A stretch of 64,000 nt of DNA, taken from Streptomyces sp. NBC_00237 (lineage in GTDB: Bacteria; Actinomycetota; Actinomycetes; Streptomycetales; Streptomycetaceae). Positions within the stretch are counted from its first letter, which is position 1; every line of letters begins with the position of its first letter. This document shows positions 47,992 to 54,782 of this stretch, in pieces. Under the pieces are notes generated by a model. The model did not search any database. It was not told where the DNA came from and saw only the letters and a program-made list of their open reading frames with translations. The DNA is taken from positions 2,970,501 to 3,034,500 of the forward strand of contig NZ_JAPEMT010000001.1 in NCBI RefSeq assembly GCF_026342435.1, written 5' to 3'. A program made the position numbers and the translations under genes.

Positions 47992-48766
47992 CGCGTCGCC
48001 TGTCGCTGCTCGGCTTCGGGCACGGCAGTCTCTGCTGACGCGGCTCCTTGTGCGGGATCTGCGAGGGCTGCGTCGTCTGATTGACCCGGAACGGCTGCAG
48101 GATTCGGTGCCGTTGTGGATGACGGCGGTGCGGGCCTTGGTGGACCAGTACGGGGCGGCGTCAGCGTCGGTGGCGTCGGAGTCGTACTCCCGCGAGCGCG
48201 ATGCCTCGGGCGTGCGGGGCGTTTTCGACCCCCATCCCTCCGACCCGCTGCCGGACGAGCAGGTGGACAAGAGCCTGCGGTGGGCGGTGGCGGACCTGTG
48301 GCAGACCGACTCGGAGGTGCCACTCGACCTTCGGGTCGGCCAGGCGCAGGTCCGCGCCGAGGCTGCCGTGCAGAAACTGGTGGCCGATCAGGGCCGAGCG
48401 ACCATGCGTAAGGCCGTCGCGCGGGACCGTGAGGCGGTCGCCTATGCGCGGGCAGCAGCTCTGGGGGCCTGCTCTTTCTGCAAGTTGATGGCCACCCGTG
48501 GCGCCGTCTATAAGAGCGCCCGTACCGCAGGCAGGGACGCCGACGAGCGGTTCACCGGTGACGCTTCGGTCGTGAAGTTCCACGACAACTGCCATTGCGC
48601 GATCATCCCGGTTTTCCGGGGGCAGCAGTTTGAGCTTTCCCCGCACGCAGCTGAGTGGGACCGCCTGTACCGCGAGTACGCGCAGGGCCACTCGGGCGAC
48701 CAGCTCCGCCGCTTCCGGCGGGCTCTCGCCGAGCACGACAGCAACCCGCTGCCGTCCTCTTCCTGA
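47972..48766 (+). CDS. MuF-like minor head protein
   Basis: A 264-aa protein. The C-terminal third (CSFCKLMATRGAVYKSARTAGRDADERFTGDASVVKFHDNCHCAIIPVF) is the MuF/VG15 signature with its cysteines and HDNCHC motif. It is bound inside the capsid near the portal and is injected with DNA in related phages. Overlaps the portal end by 20 bases. Confidence 0.85.
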   Translation: MPTRISDASPVAARLRARQSLLTRLLVRDLRGLRRLIDPERLQDSVPLWMTAVRALVDQYGAASASVASESYSRERDASGVRGVFDPHPSDPLPDEQVDKSLRWAVADLWQTDSEVPLDLRVGQAQVRAEAAVQKLVADQGRATMRKAVARDREAVAYARAAALGACSFCKLMATRGAVYKSARTAGRDADERFTGDASVVKFHDNCHCAIIPVFRGQQFELSPHAAEWDRLYREYAQGHSGDQLRRFRRALAEHDSNPLPSSS

Positions 48767-48775
48767 CCCACCCAT

Positions 48776-48799
48776 GGCCGCCCTGGTGGTGGCCTTTCT
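48776..48799 (+). terminator. Terminator fused to leader of the scaffold gene
   Basis: A stem GGCCGCC/GGTGGCC (one wobble pair) with a 5-base loop, then TTTCTC. It is followed by CCCCTGGAGG as the ribosome site of the next gene. Confidence 0.6.
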
Positions 48800-48823
48800 C
48801 AGCCCCTGGAGGGCGACACCGTC

Positions 48824-49405
48824 ATGCCCGAAGAGACAGAGACCGAGCAGGTCGACGAGCAGTCGCAGGAGACCGATTCCGCCCCGGAGGCGGAGGTCAC
48901 CGAGGAGCCGTTCGACCGGGCGCGCGCCGAAGCCAAGATCAAGAAGGCGAACTCGGAGGCCAAGAGCCTGCGTGAGCGCCTGAAGGAACTGGAGCCCCTC
49001 GCCCGTAAGGCGAAGGAGCTGGAGGACGCGCAGAAGTCCGAGCAGGAGCGGCTCAGCGAGCAGCTGAACGCGGCCGAGGAGCGCGCCGCGAAGGCGGTGC
49101 GCACTGCGGTGGCCGCGAAGGTCGAGGCTCTCGCCGCCACTTCGTTTGCTGATCCCTCGGACGCCGCCGGGGCTCTGGATCCATCCATCTACGTGGACGA
49201 GGCCGGGGCGATCGACGTCGACGCGATCAAGGCCGATCTGGCAGCTCTGTTAAAGCGAAAGCCGCACTGGGCTCTCCCGGACGAAGGTCCGCGCTCGCCG
49301 AGGCCGGACCGCACTCAGGGTTCCTCGGGCAATGGCAACCGTTCGTCATCCGATCCCGGCGTGAAGTTCGCCGCGATCATGGAACAGGCCCTGAAGGGCC
49401 GCTGA
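48824..49405 (+). CDS. Capsid scaffolding protein
   Basis: A 193-aa protein: an acidic N-terminus, a long coiled coil (residues 30-100, RARAEAKIKKANSEAKSLRERLKELEPLARKAKELEDAQKSEQERLSEQL) and a basic Ser/Gly/Asn-rich end that fits a capsid-binding tail. Its place between MuF and the major capsid gene is the standard one for scaffold. It assembles proheads and then leaves. Confidence 0.85.
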   Translation: MPEETETEQVDEQSQETDSAPEAEVTEEPFDRARAEAKIKKANSEAKSLRERLKELEPLARKAKELEDAQKSEQERLSEQLNAAEERAAKAVRTAVAAKVEALAATSFADPSDAAGALDPSIYVDEAGAIDVDAIKADLAALLKRKPHWALPDEGPRSPRPDRTQGSSGNGNRSSSDPGVKFAAIMEQALKGR

Positions 49406-49420
49406 GAGAGGTAACCCTCC

Positions 49421-50377
49421 ATGGCTCACACGAATCCGATCAAGACATCCGACCTCAACTCGATCTTCCTCCCGCCGGACATGATCGGCCCGATCTTCGA
49501 AAAGTCGGTCGAGCAGTCTGCGGTGATGTCGCTGGCCAGGCGCGTCCCGCTGTCCATGACGGCCCAGACCGCCGTGCCTGTCCCGCTGGATGTGCCGACC
49601 GCCGACTGGGTCGAGCAGGCCGGGCGCAAGCCGCTCAGCACGGGCGGTATGGAAGTCAAGACGATGAGCGGCAAGAAGATCGCCGTTCTGATCCCGGTGG
49701 CCATGGAGGTCGCCCGCTCCAACGCCGCCGGCCTGTGGACCCAGCTCCAGAAGGACCTGCCTACAGCTTTCGCCCGCGCCTTCGACCGGGCGACGATCCA
49801 CGGCAAGAGCATGAAGGGAGCTACCGGCCCGTTCCCGGACTACCTGGCGCACACCTCCAAGTCCGTGACCATCGGCACCACCACCCAGGGCCTTGGCGGC
49901 ATCTGGGGCGACCTGGTCAAGGGCCAGAAGGAAATCATCGACGACGACTGGGACTACACCGGCACCGTCCTCGACTACCGGATGAAGCCCTCCCTGCTCG
50001 GCGCGACCGACACCACCGGCCGCCCGATCTTCGTCGACACCACGACCCCGGGCACCGGGGCGGCCCTCGCGGGCACGCTCGTTGGTGAGCCGGTGGCCTA
50101 CTCCCGGTCGGTCTCCGGAAAGCTGCGCCGCCAGACAGGCACCATCGACACTGGCCTGCGGGGTATCGGCGGCGACTGGTCCCAGACCGCGTTCGGCGTC
50201 GGCATGGACATCACCATCAAGATCTCCTCCGAGGCGACGTACATCGACGAGGACGGCGGCGTGCATTCGGCATTCCAGGAGAACCTTGTTCTCCTGCTCG
50301 CAGAGGCGTACTACGGGTTCGTCCTCGGTGACGACGAAGCCTTCGTCAAGTACCTGGCTGCGGGCGGCTCCTCCTGA
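49421..50377 (+). CDS. Major capsid protein, HK97 fold
   Basis: A 318-aa capsid protein. The N-arm (SDLNSIFLPPDMIGPIFEKSVEQSAVMSLARRVPLSMTAQTAVPVPLD) and the closing ISSEATYIDEDGGVHSAFQENLVLLLAEAYYGFVLGDDEAFVKYLA are typical of HK97-type capsids of actinophages. AGAGAGGTAA precedes the ATG. The stop overlaps the ATG of a glycosyltransferase gene (TGATG). Confidence 0.9.
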   Translation: MAHTNPIKTSDLNSIFLPPDMIGPIFEKSVEQSAVMSLARRVPLSMTAQTAVPVPLDVPTADWVEQAGRKPLSTGGMEVKTMSGKKIAVLIPVAMEVARSNAAGLWTQLQKDLPTAFARAFDRATIHGKSMKGATGPFPDYLAHTSKSVTIGTTTQGLGGIWGDLVKGQKEIIDDDWDYTGTVLDYRMKPSLLGATDTTGRPIFVDTTTPGTGAALAGTLVGEPVAYSRSVSGKLRRQTGTIDTGLRGIGGDWSQTAFGVGMDITIKISSEATYIDEDGGVHSAFQENLVLLLAEAYYGFVLGDDEAFVKYLAAGGSS

Positions 50378-51390
50378 TGCCGGGCGTGGGGGATGGCCGT
50401 GCACCGCTGCGGATCGTCGCCCGGCTGCACGGCTACCCGCCGCGCCATAACGCCGGCGCCGAGTGGATGGTCCACAGCCAGTTCCGGGCCCTGGTCGAGC
50501 GCGGGCACGAGGTCACTGTGTGGCTGTCGCGGTACACCGCCGACACCGCCGAGTACGAACTCGACGGAGTCAAGGTCATTCCCCTGGAGGCCCGCCTCGA
50601 CGCGGGGAGTGCGATCCGCAACTGCGACGTCGTGGTCTCGCACCTGGAGAACGTCCCCTCCGCAGGAGCACTCGCCCGCGGGTACGGCAGACCGCACATC
50701 GTGGTCTGCCACAACACCCACAGGCAGAGCTTCCGGGAGATGGCACAGGGCGCGGACCTGGCGGTCTACAACTCGCAGTGGATGAAGCGGGAAGCGGAGC
50801 TGTTCTTCGCCGAGTACCCCAAGGGCGTGAAACCCAGGCTGGACGTGGTCGTGCGGCCACCGGTGTTCGCCGACGAGTACCGGACGAAGCCAGGCACCCA
50901 CATCACACTGGTCAACCTCAACGAAGAGAAGGGCGGCCAGCTCTTCTCGAAGCTCGCCGCTCGCATGCCTGACGTGCGGTTCCTCGCAGTGCTAGGCGCT
51001 TACGGCGAGCAGGTCGTGCCTGGCTTGCCGAACGTCGAGGTCGTGGGCCACATGTGCGGTCACGAGATGCGGGACGCCGTTTACAGCAGGACGAAAGTCC
51101 TGTTGATGCCGTCGTCCTACGAGTCGTGGGGGCGCGTGGGTGTCGAGGCGCTGGCGTCCGGTATCCCCGTGGTCGCACACCCCACCCCGGGGCTGTGCGA
51201 GTCGCTCGGGGAGGCGGGGGTTTTCGTCGACCGCCACGACGTCGATGGCTACGAGACGATCATCCGCAAGCTGCTGACCCCCTCGGAGTACCGGCTCGCG
51301 GCGAAACGGGCGAAGGCCCGCTCGGCGGAGCTCGACCCGACCGCCGACCTCGCCGCCTGGTGCGACGCCGTGGAGTCCCTGGTCAGTTGA
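50377..51390 (+). CDS. GT4-family glycosyltransferase within the head gene cluster
   Basis: A 337-aa GT-B-fold enzyme. N-terminal domain with RIVARLHGYPPRHNAGAEWMV; C-terminal domain with the E-x7-E motif in YESWGRVGVEALASGIPVVAHPTPGLCES. It transfers a sugar from a nucleotide donor. The start is coupled to the capsid stop, so the two proteins are made together; glycosylation of the capsid is the natural reading. The tandem arrangement interrupts the usual capsid-to-connector order. Confidence 0.85.
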   Translation: MPGVGDGRAPLRIVARLHGYPPRHNAGAEWMVHSQFRALVERGHEVTVWLSRYTADTAEYELDGVKVIPLEARLDAGSAIRNCDVVVSHLENVPSAGALARGYGRPHIVVCHNTHRQSFREMAQGADLAVYNSQWMKREAELFFAEYPKGVKPRLDVVVRPPVFADEYRTKPGTHITLVNLNEEKGGQLFSKLAARMPDVRFLAVLGAYGEQVVPGLPNVEVVGHMCGHEMRDAVYSRTKVLLMPSSYESWGRVGVEALASGIPVVAHPTPGLCESLGEAGVFVDRHDVDGYETIIRKLLTPSEYRLAAKRAKARSAELDPTADLAAWCDAVESLVS

Positions 51391-51400
51391 GGAGGACGCC

Positions 51401-51817
51401 GTGGCATTCATCGCTCCAACCGCTGAGCAACTCGCCCTGTACTTGGGGACCGAGGAGATCCAGGGGGATCGCGCCGATCTGCTCATCCAGCAGGCTGTCG
51501 CCCTCGCGCAGTCCGTGGTCAAGCCCTTGCCGGAGCAGGCGACCGCAGTCGTCCTGTCCGTTGCCGGGCGGGCCTACGTCAACCCTCAGCAGGTCAGTTA
51601 CGAGACGATCGGCCCGATGTCCGTCCAGCGGCCGTCGGGGTCCGGTGGCCTGTACCTGACCAAGGCCGACAAGGCGGCCCTGAAGTCGCTGGCTGGCCGG
51701 GGCGGTGCCTTCACGGTTGATCCGACACCCGCGACCGCCGACCCGTCACCGACCTGGCCGGTCGACGACACCTACGGTGCGGGGCTGCAGTACGAGCCCG
51801 GCTGGGGGTGGGTCTGA
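51401..51817 (+). CDS. Head-tail connector/adaptor protein
   Basis: A 138-aa protein with a helical first half (PTAEQLALYLGTEEIQGDRADLLIQQAVALAQSVVKPLPEQATAVVLSVAGRAYVNP), typical of gp6/gp15-type adaptors that bind below the portal. GGAGGA precedes GTG 51401. It is followed without a gap by the next connector gene. Confidence 0.75.
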   Translation: MAFIAPTAEQLALYLGTEEIQGDRADLLIQQAVALAQSVVKPLPEQATAVVLSVAGRAYVNPQQVSYETIGPMSVQRPSGSGGLYLTKADKAALKSLAGRGGAFTVDPTPATADPSPTWPVDDTYGAGLQYEPGWGWV

Positions 51818-52180
51818 GTGCCTGCCCCTTACGTGTACGGGGAGACGGTGCGCATCCTGCGGACCGGCCCCTCCCCGGGGCGCGATCCGCGCGGGCAGCC
51901 GCTTCCGGGCCCGGACCAGTCCTTCGACTTGCCCGGCTGCGTGGTCACTCCGCGGGCGGAGTCGCTCACGGTGGGTGGCTCGCAGCAGCAGGAGCGAGAC
52001 ACGGTCATCGTGGGTTGGACCGTGTACGCCCCGCCGGGCAGCGTGGTCCGCACCACCGACCGGGCCCGGATCCGGGGCGTGGTGTGCCAGGTGACCGGGG
52101 AGCCAGGCGACTGGCGTCAGTCACCATTCACTGGGACCCGGGGGCCAGTGCAGTTCGCGGCGGACATGGTTACCGGGTAG
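51818..52180 (+). CDS. Head closure-type protein
   Basis: A 120-aa beta-rich protein (ETVRILRTGPSPGRDPRGQPL...TVIVGWTVYAPPGSVVRTTDRARIRGVVCQVTGEPGDWRQSPFTG) of the head-completion (stopper) kind. Starts at GTG 51818 right after the previous stop. Its 3' end overlaps the antisense gene by 11 bases. Confidence 0.7.
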   Translation: MPAPYVYGETVRILRTGPSPGRDPRGQPLPGPDQSFDLPGCVVTPRAESLTVGGSQQQERDTVIVGWTVYAPPGSVVRTTDRARIRGVVCQVTGEPGDWRQSPFTGTRGPVQFAADMVTG

Positions 52181-52496
52181 ACCGTGCCTGTTCGACGGCG
52201 GCGACGAGCTTGGCCGCCTCGTCGTTGCTCCGGTGAGGGATGGACAGGCTATGCGGGTCGTCGTAGTGCGGCCTTCCGCCCTGGAGGAAGCCGCTCTGCT
52301 CTCCGGCTGCCACTGATCCGGGCAGCACGAACTGCACGTAGCCGTGCATCAGCCTGGTGGCGGGCTTCAGCCGGGTGCCAGTGACGTCGGCGGCACGGAT
52401 TCGATACTCCCGCCCCTGCATGCCGACGGGCTTCTTGGTGATGGTCACCCACTCGCCGTCGAAGCTCACGGTGCCGACTACGCCCTTGACGTCCAT
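52170..52496 (-). CDS. DUF4429-domain protein, antisense within the late operon
   Basis: A 108-aa protein (VVGTVSFDGEWVTITKKPVG...YRIRAADVTGTRLKPATRLMHGYVQFVLPG...SNDEAAKLVAAVEQARS) of the DUF4429 family, a PH-like fold common in Streptomyces and its phages. AAGGGGGA precedes ATG 52496. It is the only leftward gene in the late region. Function unknown; its position and orientation suggest expression in the lysogen. Confidence 0.75.
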   Translation of the reverse strand: MDVKGVVGTVSFDGEWVTITKKPVGMQGREYRIRAADVTGTRLKPATRLMHGYVQFVLPGSVAAGEQSGFLQGGRPHYDDPHSLSIPHRSNDEAAKLVAAVEQARSTR

Positions 52497-52523
52497 ACGT
52501 CCCCCTTGAGTGGAAAGGGGTCC

Positions 52524-52856
52524 ATGATGCCCGCGCGATTCCGGATGTCCAAGAGGGGTGTCGGGCAGCTCCTCAAGAGCCCCATGATTCAGGCGGAGAT
52601 GGTGCGCCGGGCGGAGGTCATTCGCTCGACCGCGGTAGCCATCGCACCTGTGTACGCGGGCACTTGGGGTGGCAGCCCGGGGCACTACAAGGCCAGCTTC
52701 GAGGTGTCCTCGACTGCTCGTGGCGGCCGACGCCGGGACCGTGCGACTGCCGTCGTGCGGAACACCGCGTACTACGCCCGCTGGGTGGAGTACGGCACCG
52801 AGCGCGTCCCTGCCCATCACGTGCTGCTGCGTGCGGCCCGTGCGGGTGGCCGCTGA
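52524..52856 (+). CDS. HK97 gp10-type head-tail protein
   Basis: A 110-aa protein. RRAEVIRSTAVAIAPVYAGTWGG, the basic stretch and AYYARWVEYGTERVPAHHVLLRAARAG follow the HK97 gp10/tail-completion pattern (VEYGT is a hallmark). ATG 52524 or 52527. Overlaps the next gene (TGATG). Confidence 0.8.
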   Translation: MMPARFRMSKRGVGQLLKSPMIQAEMVRRAEVIRSTAVAIAPVYAGTWGGSPGHYKASFEVSSTARGGRRRDRATAVVRNTAYYARWVEYGTERVPAHHVLLRAARAGGR

Positions 52857-53254
52857 TGGCGGCGGTCGGGTCGGTCGACGTCGAGCTCCTCGTCATCGGC
52901 TGGCTGCAGCAGCGCCTCGGCGACGGGGTCGTCGTCCGCGACGAGCTCGACAACAACCTCTTGGCGGAGCTACCCACCGTGCAGGTGACGGTGGTTGGCG
53001 GGGATGACGACGGGCTCCGGCTGGACCGTGCGCTCGTCGACATCGACGTCTATCACTCCACCCGCGCGCAGGCCATCGCGCTGGCAGCAACGATCCACGG
53101 CGCCCTGCTCGGAGAGCTGCGAGGCAGCACGACGAGCACCGCCGTGGTCGGCCGGCTCGGCACCGTGTCGCGCCCTGCCGCCCGCCCCTACGAGAACACC
53201 GCCCTTCGCAGGGTGGGCGGCACCTACGAGCTCTTCAGTCACCCGGTCTCCTGA
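52856..53254 (+). CDS. Tail terminator-type protein
   Basis: A 132-aa protein with the layout of gpU/DUF3168-like tail terminators (VDVELLVIGWLQQRLGDGVVVRDELDNNLLAELPTVQVTVVGG...LDRALVDIDVYHSTRAQAIALAATIHGALLGEL). It stops tail tube growth and joins tail to head. Located just before the tail tube gene, as expected. Confidence 0.75.
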   Translation: MAAVGSVDVELLVIGWLQQRLGDGVVVRDELDNNLLAELPTVQVTVVGGDDDGLRLDRALVDIDVYHSTRAQAIALAATIHGALLGELRGSTTSTAVVGRLGTVSRPAARPYENTALRRVGGTYELFSHPVS

Positions 53255-53262
53255 CCGGTGGG

Positions 53263-53302
53263 GCCCGCGCCAGCCCTTCGTCCCGCCCGTGCGCGGGCTC
53301 TT
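53263..53302 (+). terminator. Hairpin fused to leader of the tail tube gene
   Basis: GCCCGCGC at 53263-53270 pairs with GCGCGGGC at 53291-53298 (20-base loop), then TCTTCC and the ribosome site CTGGAGA. A weaker case than the other hairpins because of the long loop. Confidence 0.45.
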
Positions 53303-53319
53303 CCATGTCTGGAGACATC

Positions 53320-53907
53320 ATGGTCAACATCACCCGCGCCGCGGACCTCACGATGGTCGGCGCCAACGGCGGTGGCTGGGTCAGCCCCGTGGGCACCCCG
53401 GCTCTAGCCTCGCCGCTCGCTCAGCCGCAGTCCCCGTGGCAGGCGCTGGGAGCGATCTCGGACGACGGCCTGGTCAACGGCTGGGACGAGGACTCCCAGG
53501 AGTTCACCCCGTGGGGTCTGACCAGCCCGTTCCGCACCCAGATCACCAAGAGCGTCCGCACGTTCGGCCTCACGGTCTGGGAAACCAGCCGCAAGCCGGT
53601 CATGTCGCTGCACTACCGGCTCGACGACGCCGACCTGACCCCCGACGGCGACGGCATCACCAAGTTCGCCGAGACCGCGTCCCCGGTGCCTGACCGCCGT
53701 GCGTTCTGGTTCATCGTTCTCGACGGTGGCAGCGCCCGCGGCTTCTACGTGCCGCAGGGGGAGATTTCCGACCGCTCCGACGTCACGTACAAGCAGGACG
53801 AAATGAGCGGCTTCGAGTGGACCATCACCACCTACCCGGACGCGGCGGGCAACACCGTCTACCACGTGGACAAGCTGCCGCTGACGCCGACCGACCCGGC
53901 GTCCTGA
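53320..53907 (+). CDS. Major tail protein (tail tube)
   Basis: A 195-aa protein with the actinophage tail-tube pattern (GAISDDGLVNGWDEDSQEFTPWGLTSPFRTQITKSVRTFGLTVWETSRKPVMSLHYR...GEISDRSDVTYKQDEMSGFEWTITTYPD). It polymerises into the tail tube. TGGAGA lies before ATG 53320. A perfect hairpin right after the stop limits expression of the genes that follow. Confidence 0.85.
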   Translation: MVNITRAADLTMVGANGGGWVSPVGTPALASPLAQPQSPWQALGAISDDGLVNGWDEDSQEFTPWGLTSPFRTQITKSVRTFGLTVWETSRKPVMSLHYRLDDADLTPDGDGITKFAETASPVPDRRAFWFIVLDGGSARGFYVPQGEISDRSDVTYKQDEMSGFEWTITTYPDAAGNTVYHVDKLPLTPTDPAS

Positions 53908-53910
53908 GCT

Positions 53911-53956
53911 GGACGGGCGGGCCTTCTCTGCTGGCGCGGGCCCGGCCCGCCCGTCC
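53911..53956 (+). terminator. Strong hairpin after the tail tube gene
   Basis: A perfect 13-bp stem GGACGGGCGGGCC/GGCCCGCCCGTCC with a 20-base loop, then TTCATCC. It would lower read-through into the tail chaperone genes, which are needed in small amounts. Confidence 0.75.
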
Positions 53957-53999
53957 TTCATCCCCACTGCCCGCGCCATCACCAAGGAGGCCCGCGCCC

Positions 54000-54356
54000 A
54001 TGGCTGCAAACACGCGCAGTCGCACGAAGACCCAGCCCACAGAGACTGCAGAGGCCCGAGCCCAGGAGGCAGAGGCTGCCGGGCACTACGTGACAGCACC
54101 GCTCTGCGGCAAGCAGGTCGAGTTCTCGCCTGCGCCCACGTGGCGTCAGTCGACGATGCGCAAGCTGCGCGTTGGCGACTTCGACGCCTTCATGGAGGAC
54201 ATCCTCAGCCCCGACTCCTACGACATCTACCTCGACCTTGATCCCACGAACGACGAGGTCAACGAGTTCATGGAGGTCGCCAGCGAGGCAGGCGGGGAGA
54301 GCCTGGGAAAGTCCAGTGGACCCAGGGCGTCGTCGAGGACCACGCGGAGGCGGTAG
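54000..54356 (+). CDS. Tail assembly chaperone, short form (gpG-like)
   Basis: A 118-aa protein (PTWRQSTMRKLRVGDFDAFMEDILSPDSYDIYLDLDPTNDEVNEFMEVASEAGG). It binds the tape measure during tail assembly in related siphoviruses. AAGGAGG precedes ATG 54000. The last 14 codons after the slip site are a basic read-out (SSGPRASSRTTRRR), as in other phages where the zero-frame end is short. Confidence 0.85.
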   Translation: MAANTRSRTKTQPTETAEARAQEAEAAGHYVTAPLCGKQVEFSPAPTWRQSTMRKLRVGDFDAFMEDILSPDSYDIYLDLDPTNDEVNEFMEVASEAGGESLGKSSGPRASSRTTRRR

Positions 54357-54763
54357 AAGCCGACCTCTGGCGCTACTACCAGCGGGACCTGCTCGACGTG
54401 CACCGCGGGGCGATGACCTGGCGGCAGGTCCGGGTGCTGATCCAGCATCTGCCCCCCGAGTCGTCCACCATGACCGCCCTGCGGAACGCCCTGGAACCTG
54501 CGGAGTACGAGGAGCAGGCCCGCAACGGCAAGCCCGAAGAAGGGCGCTGGTCCATGGCGGAACAGCTCCTCGCGGGCATCTCGGATTCGCTCCAGCAGCT
54601 GGAGTACATCCTCATCCTGGCCAATTCCAGCGGGAAGGGCCGCAAGCCCAAGCGCCCGATTCCCATGCGGCGGCCGGGCGTCAGTGCTCCGCGCGAGCGG
54701 GAGCAGCTCACCGAGCAAGGCTCGGAGTTCCTCTTCACCCTGATCAACGGCGGCGCGGCCTGA
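54000..54763 (+). CDS. Tail assembly chaperone, -1 frameshift fusion (gpGT-like)
   Basis: The ribosome reads zero frame to AAG 54309-54311, slips back one base at GGGAAAG and continues in the frame that ends at 54763, giving about 254 aa. The fused part (QWTQGVVEDHAEAVEADLWRYYQRDLLDVHRGAMTWRQVRVLIQHLPPES...) is a typical gpT-type domain with no good start of its own. The ratio of short to long form sets tail assembly. Ends 19 bases before the tape measure gene. Confidence 0.85.
54305..54311 (+). other. Programmed -1 ribosomal frameshift site GGGAAAG
   Basis: A heptamer of the X-XXY-YYZ kind in the correct phase (zero-frame codons GGA and AAG). It is the only suitable slip sequence in the overlap of the two frames. 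Confidence 0.85.
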
Positions 54764-54782
54764 CGCGCGGGAGGAGGCTCCC

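Noticed and set aside
46429..48270. Long minus-strand open frame opposite the portal and MuF genes (613 codons)
   Set aside because: High GC leaves the complementary frame open. The plus-strand frames have phage portal and MuF signatures and correct ribosome sites.
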